Notes: generated from the letters alone by a model not told the origin. 10,695 nt of DNA from DAOVVL01 sp965603095 (GCA_965603095.1 CBFDBQ010000059.1:1-10695); one strand, 5' to 3'. Positions 1-7,449 are shown, numbered from the stretch's first letter. A program made the numbers and translations.

Positions 1-591
1 AAAAAGAACCATGTCGTGATTAGCCCGCAACATATGGCCCCTATTTCTGGAAAACGTTCCGGTTATGCCTGTTTTAACGCCGGGAGCAGATGCGATGAAC
101 CCGTCCCGGGATGTGGCAATTTTTAATGAAAAAATTGGTTTTTGATTATTTATTAAATTAAAAAAACCTGCATTGAGATGCTTAGCAGTATCCTCAAGAA
201 CACCTTGGCTAACATCAATACCTGCGTCTTTTAATTTTTGAATACCTTTGCCTGCTGTTCTGGGGTCAGGGTCGGTGATTGCAATTACCACCCGCTTTAT
301 ACCAGCATCAACAAGCGCATCTGCGCATGGTGGGTTTTTTCCTGTGTGGGCACAGGGCTCTAGCGTAACATAGGCCGTTGCGCCATTCGTACCATCACCT
401 GCGCGTTTTATGGCTTGGGTTTCTGCGTGGGGGCGACCACCGGGCCCAGTCCAGCCACGGCCAACAATGCGACCATCATTTACAATAACGCAACCTACCG
501 CCGGGTTTGGCCAAACATTGCCAAGACCACGTCTGGCGAGCGTAATGGCGCCTTCCATAAATAATGTGTCAGTTTTTTTAGTCGTCTTCAC
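1..591 (-). CDS. ribD: RibD, bifunctional riboflavin deaminase/reductase (3' part beyond window)
   Basis: This is the N-terminal part of the enzyme that deaminates diaminohydroxyphosphoribosylaminopyrimidine and then reduces the ribose chain, the second and third steps of riboflavin synthesis in the cytosol. The translation carries the cytidine-deaminase-fold zinc signature: a PHAE motif followed by LEPCAHTGKNPPCADAL, giving one His and two Cys ligands and the catalytic Glu. WPNPAVGCVIV near the N-terminus is typical of alphaproteobacterial RibD. The reductase domain begins around KIATSRDGFIA and is open to base 1, so the C-terminus is missing. An ATG lies at 558, but family members have a D-x-x-F-M stretch before it, matched here by DTLFM. 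I therefore prefer GTG at 591, which overlaps the nrdR end by 14 bases; a TTG at 594 is also possible. No strong Shine-Dalgarno sequence marks any of these, so translation is probably coupled to nrdR. Later rib genes usually follow in this group. Confidence 0.93.
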   Translation of the reverse strand, partial: MKTTKKTDTLFMEGAITLARRGLGNVWPNPAVGCVIVNDGRIVGRGWTGPGGRPHAETQAIKRAGDGTNGATAYVTLEPCAHTGKNPPCADALVDAGIKRVVIAITDPDPRTAGKGIQKLKDAGIDVSQGVLEDTAKHLNAGFFNLINNQKPIFSLKIATSRDGFIASAPGVKTGITGTFSRNRGHMLRANHDMVLF

Positions 592-1033
592 CAAGGTTAC
601 CAATAAATTCGTTAAATTCTCTAACCTCGTGGAAATCCTTGTAAACAGATGCAAAACGCACATAGGCGATTTGATCAAGTTCGCGAAGGGTATTCATTAT
701 CATCTCACCGATGACCTTGGTTGGGATTTCATTTTCACCGGATGTTTCAAGCTGGCGTTGAATGGAATTAACAATGCGTTCAATTCTATCTTGATCAACT
801 GGGCGTTTACGCAACGCTATATCCATTGAAACTTTTACTTTTTCACGGTCAAATGGAACCTTGTCTCCGCTTCCTTTTATCACAATCAATTCGCGCAACT
901 GCACACGTTCAAATGTGGTAAAGCGCGATTCACAAGCTGGACAATAACGCCTGCGTCTTATGGCGGAGTTATCTTCAGTCGGACGTGAATCTTTTACCTG
1001 TGTGTCATGATTTCCGCAAAAAGGGCAACGCAT
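578..1033 (-). CDS. nrdR: NrdR, ribonucleotide reductase transcriptional repressor
   Basis: This 151-residue protein has the full family length and architecture. An N-terminal zinc ribbon begins MRCPFCGNHDTQVKDSR and closes with CPACESRFTTFER, giving Cys3, Cys6, Cys31 and Cys34. An ATP-cone domain follows from about residue 49, starting LIVIKGSGDKVPFDREKV. NrdR proteins sense ATP/dATP through the cone and repress ribonucleotide reductase genes by binding paired NrdR boxes; that role is known from the family. No reductase gene or obvious NrdR box is visible here, so its targets lie elsewhere. It sits 33 bases downstream of glyA and overlaps the likely ribD start. The glyA-nrdR-ribD arrangement is common in alphaproteobacteria and points to a shared transcript. 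The ATG at 1033 gives the standard start. Confidence 0.97.
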   Translation of the reverse strand: MRCPFCGNHDTQVKDSRPTEDNSAIRRRRYCPACESRFTTFERVQLRELIVIKGSGDKVPFDREKVKVSMDIALRKRPVDQDRIERIVNSIQRQLETSGENEIPTKVIGEMIMNTLRELDQIAYVRFASVYKDFHEVREFNEFIGNLGEDD

Positions 1034-1066
1034 TATATTGTTCCATTCTTCTTATGTATGTTTGGT

Positions 1067-2359
1067 TTACTTATAAATAGGAAAGCGCGAAAGAAGCGTT
1101 TCCACCTTGGTGGCGACGGATTTTTCCGCACTTGTGTTGTCTTCAGGGTTTTCAGCCAATCCATCAAGCACTTCACACACGAGCTTTCCGACTGTTTTAA
1201 ATTCATCTTCGCCAAAACCGCGCGTAGTTGCGGCAGGTGTGCCAAAGCGAACGCCCGACGTGACCATGGGTTTTTCCGTATCAAACGGGATGCCATTTTT
1301 ATTACAGGTTATGCCTGCGCGTTCGAGAGATTTTTCAGCGGCATTACCCTTAACCCCTTTGGGGCGAAGATCGACCAACATAAGATGGGTGTCGGTCCCG
1401 CCTGTTGTTATGTCATAACCGCCATTAATCATTTCGGCCGCTAGTGTTTGCGCATTTTTTATCACCCGTCCGGCGTATTGTTTGAATCCATCATCCAAAG
1501 CTTCGCCAAAGGCAACTGCCTTGGCCGCAATAACGTGCATAAGCGGCCCGCCCTGCAGACCGGGGAAAACGGCAGAATTTATTTTCTTGGCAATAACCTC
1601 ATCATTGGTAAGCACCATGCCGCCACGCGGGCCACGCAATGTTTTGTGCGTGGTAGTAGTTGTTATGTCGGCAATAGAAACCGGACTAGGATGAAGGCCC
1701 GCCGCCACAAGGCCTGCAAAGTGGGCCATATCAACCATTAAATATGCACCAACCTCATCAGCAATGGCACGGAAACGCGCGAAATCAATATGTCGCGGAT
1801 AGGCCGAACCGCCTGCGATAATCATTTTTGGTTTGTGCTCTTTTGCTAGCTTTTCGACTTCATCAAAATCTATGGTGCAATCAGATTGCCGCACACCATA
1901 TTGAACCGCATTAAACCATTTACCCGATTGCGCTGGTGGGGCGCCGTGAGTCAAATGACCACCGGCGGCCAAACTCATTCCCATAATTGTATCACCGGGC
2001 TGTAACAATGCCATAAACACAGCACCATTGGCCTGCGCACCGGAATGAGGCTGAACATTTACAAATTCGGAACCAAAAAGTTTTTTAGCCCGTTCGACTG
2101 CAAGATTTTCTGCAATGTCGACGTATTCACAACCGCCATAATAACGCCTGCCTGAATAACCTTCGGCATATTTGTTGGTAAGAACAGATCCCTGTGCTTC
2201 CATTACCGCTTTTGAGACAATATTTTCTGATGCAATAAGTTCAATTTCATTTCTTTGCCGACCTAATTCTTGATCGATGGCCGCCTTAAGGTCGGGATCA
2301 CAATCGCTAAGTTGTGCGGTAAAGAATTTTTCCATTTCATTGTTTGCGTAAATGCTCAT
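1067..2359 (-). CDS. glyA: GlyA, serine hydroxymethyltransferase
   Basis: This PLP enzyme interconverts serine and glycine with tetrahydrofolate, supplying methylene-THF and glycine in the cytosol. The 430-residue length fits bacterial GlyA. Visible signatures are LIASENIVSKAVMEAQGS (residues 41-58), the YAEGYSGRRYYGGCE stretch (64-78), VDMAHFAGLVAAG (209-221) and the PLP-lysine motif TTTTTHKTLRGPRGG with Lys239. The C-terminus contains GVRFGTPAATTRGF, as expected. It lies 23 bases downstream of rpiB on the same strand, too close for an independent regulatory leader, and no glycine riboswitch is seen. The ATG at 2359 has only a weak AGGA about 14 bases upstream. Nothing in the protein looks truncated or altered. 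Confidence 0.98.
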   Translation of the reverse strand: MSIYANNEMEKFFTAQLSDCDPDLKAAIDQELGRQRNEIELIASENIVSKAVMEAQGSVLTNKYAEGYSGRRYYGGCEYVDIAENLAVERAKKLFGSEFVNVQPHSGAQANGAVFMALLQPGDTIMGMSLAAGGHLTHGAPPAQSGKWFNAVQYGVRQSDCTIDFDEVEKLAKEHKPKMIIAGGSAYPRHIDFARFRAIADEVGAYLMVDMAHFAGLVAAGLHPSPVSIADITTTTTHKTLRGPRGGMVLTNDEVIAKKINSAVFPGLQGGPLMHVIAAKAVAFGEALDDGFKQYAGRVIKNAQTLAAEMINGGYDITTGGTDTHLMLVDLRPKGVKGNAAEKSLERAGITCNKNGIPFDTEKPMVTSGVRFGTPAATTRGFGEDEFKTVGKLVCEVLDGLAENPEDNTSAEKSVATKVETLLSRFPIYK

Positions 2360-2382
2360 GGAGAGGGTTTTTCCTATTCTAA

Positions 2383-2826
2383 TCAGGGATTGCTAAGTAG
2401 GTCGACGCGACGTTGGTGACGTTCGCCACCATCAAAATTGGTTGAAAGAAAAGTTTTTAAACAATCAACCGCAATGTCTGGGCCGGTAGTGCGTGCACCA
2501 AAACAAATTACATTTGCATCATTGTGTTCGCGGCTTAACCTTGCCCCAGTTACATCATGAACAAGAGCGGCGCGAATATGGGCAAAGCGATTGGCGGCAA
2601 TGGATATACCGATGCCGCTACCGCATATCAAAACCCCACGAGAGGCACGCCCATCTTTTATTGCTTCGGCTAGGGCATAGCCAAATTCAGGGTAATCAAC
2701 TGAAGCGGTTGTATCGGTGCCAAGGTTTAAAACCGCATGACCCTCTGCTTCAATAAGTTCCACAAGCTCTTGCTTAAGGGCAAGTCCGCCGTGGTCACAG
2801 GCTATGGCTATTGTTGCTTTTGACAT
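2383..2826 (-). CDS. rpiB: RpiB, ribose-5-phosphate isomerase B
   Basis: This 147-residue protein belongs to the RpiB/LacAB family and interconverts ribose 5-phosphate and ribulose 5-phosphate in the pentose phosphate pathway. Diagnostic stretches are IACDHGGLALK (residues 8-18, with substrate-binding Asp11-His12), GVLICGSGIGISIAANR (64-80, catalytic-base Cys68), REHNDANVICFGAR (99-112) and a C-terminal GGERHQRRV. LacA/LacB are paralogous galactose-6-phosphate isomerases, but the linkage to glyA favours RpiB. It appears to be the first gene of the rpiB-glyA-nrdR-ribD run: 150 bases separate it from the next minus-strand gene upstream, enough for a promoter. The start context GAAAGCG before ATG is a modest ribosome-binding site. 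Confidence 0.95.
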   Translation of the reverse strand: MSKATIAIACDHGGLALKQELVELIEAEGHAVLNLGTDTTASVDYPEFGYALAEAIKDGRASRGVLICGSGIGISIAANRFAHIRAALVHDVTGARLSREHNDANVICFGARTTGPDIAVDCLKTFLSTNFDGGERHQRRVDLLSNP

Positions 2827-2847
2827 TGGTTCGCTTTCTGTATTCTC

Positions 2848-2876
2848 AGGTGCTCTAATTTAAGCAACTTTGATAC
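2848..2876 (-). promoter_or_regulatory. Weak candidate sigma-70-type promoter for rpiB operon
   Basis: On the minus strand between the small DUF-like gene and rpiB, a TTGCTT hexamer is followed 17 bases later by AATACA, ending about 20 bases before the rpiB start. Both hexamers are poor matches. The call rests mainly on spacing and on the need for a promoter in the 150-base gap. I see no operator or riboswitch fold here. Confidence 0.2.
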
Positions 2877-2976
2877 CATATCTCGAATCTAAATGCCAAG
2901 CGGACACAAGCACTCGGGGATGGGGCTTTATCTAGGGGGTTGAGAAAATTGGGCAAAAATCCATCTAAATCAGTGT

Positions 2977-3240
2977 TTAAAACAATGTATCACCACCATT
3001 TACGCCAGATTTCTTGGATTTTTTCTTGGAAATAACGTAAGCCAGCTTTCGCGCCGCCAGCCGTTTTATGGTTTGTTGGCCATAACGCGGGTCAGCAACC
3101 ATTATGACCTCGGTCCCGGTTTTTGGGTCTATGGCGGTTACACGCAAAATCTTACCAACCGGGCGAAACTCAAACAAAACCTCCGAGAGTCCTTCCGGTA
3201 GCGTTGCCCCCTTGCCCCTGTTTGATGGTGATTTTGCCAT
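2977..3240 (-). CDS. Small conserved alphaproteobacterial protein, DUF6898-like
   Basis: This is an 87-residue basic protein of unknown function. Its core, about residues 18-72, reads as one compact domain with GLSEVLFEFRPVGKILRVTA followed by IDPKTGTEVIMVADP and then LAARKLAYVISKKK. The EVxFEF...A-D-TGTEV...LA-KLxYV pattern resembles, from memory, the short alphaproteobacterial family annotated DUF6898; a profile search would settle it. The ends are low-complexity: a Ser/Arg/Gly/Lys N-terminus and a Lys-rich run at 72-77. No signal peptide or membrane segment is seen. The ATG at 3240 is preceded by an AGGA about 14 bases upstream. It lies upstream of rpiB on the same strand and divergent from hemB, so a promoter in the 3241-3394 gap could serve each direction. 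A coding gene is likely from the alphaproteobacterial codon pattern and domain-like core. Confidence 0.75.
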   Translation of the reverse strand: MAKSPSNRGKGATLPEGLSEVLFEFRPVGKILRVTAIDPKTGTEVIMVADPRYGQQTIKRLAARKLAYVISKKKSKKSGVNGGDTLF

Positions 3241-3354
3241 AATTAAAGCACTTTTCCTGAGTTATACTGCTTTTGCCTCCGCACTTAGCTAAGGTTACTG
3301 GCCCACATATATTTGGCAATATTTATTTAGCTTTGACGTTCTGGGCTATATTCT

Positions 3355-3362
3355 TTAACCAT
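3355..3362 (+). promoter_or_regulatory. CtrA-like half-site TTAACCAT upstream of hemB
   Basis: An exact TTAACCAT octamer lies 32 bases before the hemB TTG codon in the hemB/DUF divergent gap. This matches the half-site bound by the alphaproteobacterial response regulator CtrA. The full TTAA-N7-TTAA arrangement is not present, so binding is uncertain. A second exact copy lies at 5265-5272. Confidence 0.25.
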
Positions 3363-3394
3363 CTAAAGCATAAGAAAAAACAGAAAGTATAGAT

Positions 3395-4402
3395 TTGTCC
3401 AACCAACCACCATTAACCGGTGACTTCCCCCTCACCCGTATGCGTCGCAATCGCAAAGATGATTGGGGCCGTAGGCTGGTATCTGAAACCAGGCTTGGCG
3501 TAGATGATCTTGTCTGGCCAATTTTTGTTATTGAGGGCAATAACGTATCTGAAAAAGTAAGCTCAATGCCGGGGGTGGAAAAACTTTCCATCGACCGTGC
3601 GGTCAAGGCCGCAGGGCAAGCGGTTGATTTGGGAATCCCCGCCATAGCTATTTTTCCCAATACAGATCCAAAACTTAAAACTTCTGATGCGGTTGAGGCA
3701 TTCAATCCCGATAACCTTGTTTGCAGAACAGTAAATGCCATTAAATCTGCACATCCGGATATTGGCATCATATGCGACGTTGCGCTTGACCCTTATAATT
3801 CCGACGGTCACGACGGTTTTGTTCGTGATGGCAAAATATTAAATGATGAAACCGTAGATGCGCTTTGCAAGCAAGCAATTGTTCAAGCCAAAGCAGGATG
3901 CGATATTATTGCCCCTTCAGATATGATGGATGGTCGAACCAAGGCAATACGCCACGCGCTTGATGGTGAAGGGTTCGATGATGTTCGCATTCTTTCCTAT
4001 GCGGCAAAATATGCATCAGCATTTTATGGCCCTTTTCGTGATGCGGTTGGTTCCGGCGGCGCATTAAAGGGCGATAAAAAAACATATCAAATGGACCCCG
4101 CCAACAGCGACGAAGCATTACGCGAAGTGGCAATGGATATTCGCGAAGGCGCAGATATGATAATGGTAAAACCGGGAATGCCGTATTTAGATATTATTAG
4201 TCGCATTAAAAGCACGTTCGCAATGCCTACCCTCGCCTATCAGGTATCTGGTGAATATGCGATGATGCACGCGGCAGCTGCTAACGGCTGGCTCGACCTT
4301 GACTTAGCAATGATGGAAAGCTTAAGCGCGTTTAAACGCGCTGGCGCAGATGCGGTATTCACATACTTTGCACCAGTTGTGGCAAAAAAACTTCTCGGGT
4401 AA
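3395..4402 (+). CDS. hemB: HemB, delta-aminolevulinic acid dehydratase (porphobilinogen synthase)
   Basis: The enzyme condenses two 5-aminolevulinate molecules into porphobilinogen, an early step of haem synthesis in the cytosol. The 335-residue protein is full length. The two Schiff-base lysines are visible as Lys205 in SYAAKYASAFYGPFRDA and Lys259 in MIMVKPGMPYLDII. In the metal-site loop, DVALDPYNSDGHDG (128-141) replaces the zinc-ligand cysteines with Ala/Asp/Asp. This is the Mg/K-dependent form usual in alphaproteobacteria and pseudomonads. The start is TTG at 3395; the first in-frame ATG (3440) would cut off the PLTRMRR leader that family members keep, and an in-frame stop (3371-3373) lies upstream. 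It is monocistronic, with a convergent neighbour starting 7 bases after its stop. Confidence 0.97.
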   Translation: MSNQPPLTGDFPLTRMRRNRKDDWGRRLVSETRLGVDDLVWPIFVIEGNNVSEKVSSMPGVEKLSIDRAVKAAGQAVDLGIPAIAIFPNTDPKLKTSDAVEAFNPDNLVCRTVNAIKSAHPDIGIICDVALDPYNSDGHDGFVRDGKILNDETVDALCKQAIVQAKAGCDIIAPSDMMDGRTKAIRHALDGEGFDDVRILSYAAKYASAFYGPFRDAVGSGGALKGDKKTYQMDPANSDEALREVAMDIREGADMIMVKPGMPYLDIISRIKSTFAMPTLAYQVSGEYAMMHAAAANGWLDLDLAMMESLSAFKRAGADAVFTYFAPVVAKKLLG

Positions 4403-4409
4403 ATAAAAA

Positions 4410-5057
4410 TCAGGCTATGGCTGAGAAATCGAGCAAGCGATCCACATCAAGAACAACCATTAGTTTGTTTTCGAGCCTATAAACGCCACCAGCAAATTCA
4501 CGCCAAACCGGATCTAGGGTGCCGGGGTTGCCCTCATAATCTTTTTTGGAGAGAGGGATAACATCGCCAACGCTGTCGACTAGCAGTGTGTATAGTTCGT
4601 TATGATGCTCCACCGTTACGGCCATCATGTGATCGTTTTTCTTGCGCTTTACTTCTTCAACTACATCAGTAGGTGCTTCAGTGGCAGAATTATCTGCTTC
4701 TGAATCTGCTTCTACTTCTGAAGCTGTAACATCTTCTTCTTCAACAGAATCATTTGTGTCTGCAATAAGGGTATTGGGTTTATCATCGGTATTTATCGCA
4801 CGGCGCTCAAGACCGAGGCGTATGCGAACATCAATAACCGTAACTATGCGACCACGAAGATTGATAGACCCGCGAACTTCGGGTGGAGCCAAAGGAATAG
4901 AGGCAATGCTTTCGGGAAGCAGTATGTCCTGAACAATAAGCACCGGAATGCCAAACAACTGTCCGGCGATATTAAATGTCACAAACTCGGTAGTGTCTTC
5001 ACCACCTACAGCATCAACTTCGCTGGTGTCTGCGGCAACAAGAGCCTGACCCGTCAT
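4410..5057 (-). CDS. cheW: CheW-like chemotaxis coupling protein with acidic insert
   Basis: CheW proteins couple chemoreceptors to the kinase CheA at the inner membrane. Residues 23-87 form the first half of the CheW fold: TEFVTFNIAGQLFGIPVLIV, then SIPLAPPEVRGSINLRGRIV and VIDVRIRLGL, the characteristic NLRG segment. The second half spans about residues 143-212, with MMAVTVEHHNELYTLLVDSV, GDVIPL, then GVYRLENKLMVVLDVDRLL. Between them lies an insert of about 55 residues (88-142), rich in Glu, Asp, Ser and Thr and closing with VKRKK. Typical CheW is near 150-165 residues; this one is 215. The ATG at 5057 follows GGGAG with good spacing. The gene is alone, convergent with hemB and divergent from the BON lipoprotein. 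No cheA or receptor is in the window, so it may be an orphan or dedicated coupler. The symbol is by family only. Confidence 0.88.
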   Translation of the reverse strand: MTGQALVAADTSEVDAVGGEDTTEFVTFNIAGQLFGIPVLIVQDILLPESIASIPLAPPEVRGSINLRGRIVTVIDVRIRLGLERRAINTDDKPNTLIADTNDSVEEEDVTASEVEADSEADNSATEAPTDVVEEVKRKKNDHMMAVTVEHHNELYTLLVDSVGDVIPLSKKDYEGNPGTLDPVWREFAGGVYRLENKLMVVLDVDRLLDFSAIA

Positions 5058-5359
5058 AAATAATACTCCCTAAACCAACTAAATAAATTACCAATACACA
5101 TATGGGTAATGCCGAGATGCATTTCCACCAGTGTTCTTTGCTTGATTTTAAGTCTAACCTGTCGGAAGGCAAGCAACAACTACGTGATTAACCAAGAGTT
5201 TTTGCCTCCGTGTGCCGTCAATTGAGCTACAATAGCGCCCATAAAGCGCCGTTATACAGGCTGTTTAACCATATTCAATCTGGTGTTATAGTCACCTTAA
5301 GTTATTAATAATATGGGAAAATCACCACATAAACCTTATAAAATGCGGAGAAAATTACG
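5058..5359. other. Divergent intergenic region between cheW and BON lipoprotein
   Basis: This 302-base gap separates two divergent starts and should hold two promoters. Ribosome-binding sites are clear at both ends: GGGAG before cheW and GCGGAG before the lipoprotein. I see a 7-base inverted repeat TTGCTTG (5138-5144) / CAAGCAA (5170-5176), and a second imperfect one, CGGAAGGCA (5163-5171) / TGCCTCCG (5203-5210). These overlap, so at most one could fold. An exact TTAACCAT lies at 5265-5272 and a one-mismatch copy TTAACCAA at 5188-5195. No coding ORF or known RNA is recognised. Confidence 0.5.
5265..5272 (+). promoter_or_regulatory. CtrA-like half-site TTAACCAT between cheW and BON lipoprotein
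   Basis: This exact TTAACCAT is 87 bases before the BON lipoprotein start and about 210 from the cheW start. CtrA controls motility, chemotaxis and envelope genes in many alphaproteobacteria, so the location is reasonable. The full TTAA-N7-TTAA dyad is absent, which keeps this tentative. Confidence 0.3.
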
Positions 5360-6007
5360 ATGCGCTCACTATTTAATCTTAACTCACGTAGGACAAAAAA
5401 AGTTTTAGGTGGACTTGTAGCCATGCTGACCCTAAGCGCGTGTGGCACCCAGACAATTATTACAGAAACAGCCAAGGCCGCTTTCGAAGACCGCCTAGCC
5501 GAAGAGCAGGTGGTTGATGTCAAAATTAAGGGCGGAATACTTGATCGCGTTACCGATATTGATAAGGGCCTTATTTTGGATGTTAGTGTTGATGTCTGGA
5601 AAACCCGCGTGATGATGACAGGCAGCCTATCGGATACAAATATTAGAAATTCCGTTATTCGTGCCGCACAAGAAGACAGCCGCATTAGTGATTTTTACAA
5701 TAATATCCATATTGTTTCAGAGGCAGAGCAAGCCCAGCGTCGCGATTGGATGGACAAGGCCAAATCAGGTGGACAAACGGCCTCTAACATTGTTAGCGAT
5801 GTGTGGATTGAAACAAAAATTAGTGCGCAGTTATTAACCGAAGAAGATGTTACATCGGTTAATTATCGTTGGCGTTCAGTTCTTGGCTCGGTTTATTTAA
5901 TTGGTGAAGCAGCTACCTCCAGCGAATTAAACAAAGTTCTTGATATAATAAACGCAACCAAAGGCGTTAAGTCCGTTAAATCACACGCACTGCTTGGTTC
6001 ACGGTAG
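5360..6007 (+). CDS. Dual BON-domain lipoprotein, OsmY/DolP-like
   Basis: This 215-residue protein has a basic N-terminus, a hydrophobic stretch (VLGGLVAMLTLSAC) and a lipobox LSAC, so cleavage would leave lipidated Cys28; it is predicted to be an envelope lipoprotein. Two BON domains follow. The first spans about 45-120 (LDRVTDIDKGLILDVSVDVW, then VMMTGSLSDTNIRNSVI). The second spans about 143-213 (SDVWIETKISAQLLTEEDV, then GSVYLIGEAATSSELNKVLD). The arrangement is that of the periplasmic DolP/YraP and OsmY group, which bind phospholipid surfaces and help keep the envelope intact; function here is inferred from that. The start at 5360 has GCGGAG about 9 bases upstream. ilvA begins 26 bases after its stop, suggesting co-transcription without an obvious functional link. 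Confidence 0.9.
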   Translation: MRSLFNLNSRRTKKVLGGLVAMLTLSACGTQTIITETAKAAFEDRLAEEQVVDVKIKGGILDRVTDIDKGLILDVSVDVWKTRVMMTGSLSDTNIRNSVIRAAQEDSRISDFYNNIHIVSEAEQAQRRDWMDKAKSGGQTASNIVSDVWIETKISAQLLTEEDVTSVNYRWRSVLGSVYLIGEAATSSELNKVLDIINATKGVKSVKSHALLGSR

Positions 6008-6033
6008 CAACCCTTAAGGATCTCCCCAAAGCT

Positions 6034-7287
6034 ATGCCAAAGATAGTAAATACAAATTCACCGTTTCCGGTTAACGCTGAAGATATAAAAAATGCAGCGG
6101 CAATAATAAAAGACCGAATCATCAGAACGCCAGCAATGCTATCAAATTCTATTTCAAAAATTAGCGGCGTTAGCGTTGTATTAAAACTTGAAAATATGCA
6201 ACACACCGGTTCGTTTAAGCCCCGTGGTGCATTGGTAAAGCTTTTATCATTGGGTGATGCTGGCTCTATTAAAGGGGTGATTGCAGCAAGCGCCGGCAAT
6301 CATGCACAAGGCGTGGCCTATCATGCGCGCGCGCTTGGTATTCCAGCCACTATTGTTATGCCAACTGCTACGCCGTTTACAAAAATTGCCCGTACCGAAG
6401 CCTTGGGTGCAAAAACTGTTTTATACGGTGAAGGTCTTGCTGAATCGCAAGAACACGCCATGGAAATATCAAAAAAAGAATCTCTTTCTTTTATTCACCC
6501 CTATGATGATGCCGCAATAATAGCCGGTCAGGGAACTATAGGATTCGAGATGCTTGAAGACTTTCCTGAGCTGGAGTCGTTGATTGTGCCAATTGGTGGT
6601 GGTGGACTTATTTCAGGGATTGCCATTGCCGCAAAATATATAAATCCAGATATAAAAATTTATGGTGTTGAAGCAAGCCTTTACCCAGGAATGAGCAACA
6701 TTCTTAAAGGTCTTGAACCATCAGGCAGTGGGCAAACAATAGCTGAAGGCATTGCGGTTAAGGCACCGGGCGAGCTTAACCGGGAAATCGCAAAACAACT
6801 GATTGAGGAAGTATTTTTAGTGGATGAATCCGAGCTTGAGCTTGCCATTCAAATGTATCTTGAAGACCAATGTATCGTAACAGAGGGCGCGGGTGCGGCA
6901 TCACTGGCCGCATTAATTTCAAACAAAGAACGTTTCAAGGGGCAAAACGTTGGGCTTGTTGTTTCTGGTGGAAATATTGATTCACGAGTTCTTGCATCAG
7001 CCTTGATGCGCGGTCTTGTGCGCGAAGGACGACTGGTGCGTCTGAGAATTAAAATTACCGATACCCCCGGTGTTCTGGCAAAGGTTTCTGGTCTTATTGG
7101 AAAAGAAGGTGCCAACATTATCGAAGTTTATCATCAGCGTCTTTTCTATGACTTGCCCATAAAAGAAGCCGACATGGACGTTGTGGTTGAAACCCTAGAC
7201 ATGAAACACGTAAAACGCCTTATTGCTGCGCTCAATGATGCCGGGTTCCCTGCCCGTCTTATGGGTAGCAGGTCAGATGATATCTAA
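6034..7287 (+). CDS. ilvA: Threonine ammonia-lyase with single C-terminal ACT domain
   Basis: This PLP enzyme deaminates threonine to 2-oxobutanoate, the entry to isoleucine synthesis, or degrades threonine or serine. The 417-residue chain has the fold-II catalytic domain: HTGSFKPRGAL (57-67) with PLP Lys62, SAGNHAQGVAYHARALG (86-102), the glycine-rich phosphate loop VPIGGGGLISG (185-195), and VVSGGNIDS (309-317). One ACT domain follows at about 335-412, starting LVRLRIKITDTPGVLAKVSG. Classical biosynthetic IlvA (about 510 residues in E. coli) has a doubled ACT-like regulatory region, so this is the shorter form with one ACT domain. Whether it is inhibited by isoleucine cannot be told from sequence. 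AAGGA lies 13 bases before the ATG. Serine dehydratase activity is an alternative. Confidence 0.94.
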   Translation: MPKIVNTNSPFPVNAEDIKNAAAIIKDRIIRTPAMLSNSISKISGVSVVLKLENMQHTGSFKPRGALVKLLSLGDAGSIKGVIAASAGNHAQGVAYHARALGIPATIVMPTATPFTKIARTEALGAKTVLYGEGLAESQEHAMEISKKESLSFIHPYDDAAIIAGQGTIGFEMLEDFPELESLIVPIGGGGLISGIAIAAKYINPDIKIYGVEASLYPGMSNILKGLEPSGSGQTIAEGIAVKAPGELNREIAKQLIEEVFLVDESELELAIQMYLEDQCIVTEGAGAASLAALISNKERFKGQNVGLVVSGGNIDSRVLASALMRGLVREGRLVRLRIKITDTPGVLAKVSGLIGKEGANIIEVYHQRLFYDLPIKEADMDVVVETLDMKHVKRLIAALNDAGFPARLMGSRSDDI

Positions 7288-7357
7288 TCTACTTAACACC
7301 TATTCGCCCGTAAGGGAGCACAATCCGGTATTGGAGCTAAAGAGAGCCGATATTTCA

Positions 7358-7395
7358 GAATGGCCGTTTATGGGGTTTGTCGCATAATGCCATTC
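7358..7395. repeat. Two-tier hairpin GAATGGC/GCCATTC
   Basis: The outer arms pair over 7 bases (7358-7364 with 7389-7395). An inner TTATG (7368-7372) pairs with CATAA (7383-7387) around a 10-base loop, with a small internal bulge (3 bases on one side, 1 on the other). No T-tract follows, so it is not a standard terminator. Confidence 0.45.
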
Positions 7396-7449
7396 AGACC
7401 TTCTTGACGTAAGCGGTGTGCCAGCAGTAGATAGGCTTAGCTCTAGTTT

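Noticed and set aside
410..829. Plus-strand open frame over ribD and nrdR
   Set aside because: It is antisense to two recognised genes with intact family motifs and has no recognisable product.
1033..1741. Open frames over glyA on both strands (for example 1007-1444, 1033-1296 and 1448-1741)
   Set aside because: All are shadows of glyA, whose reading frame carries every expected motif.
2360..2382. Glycine or THF riboswitch upstream of glyA
   Set aside because: Only 23 bases separate rpiB and glyA, far too short for either aptamer.
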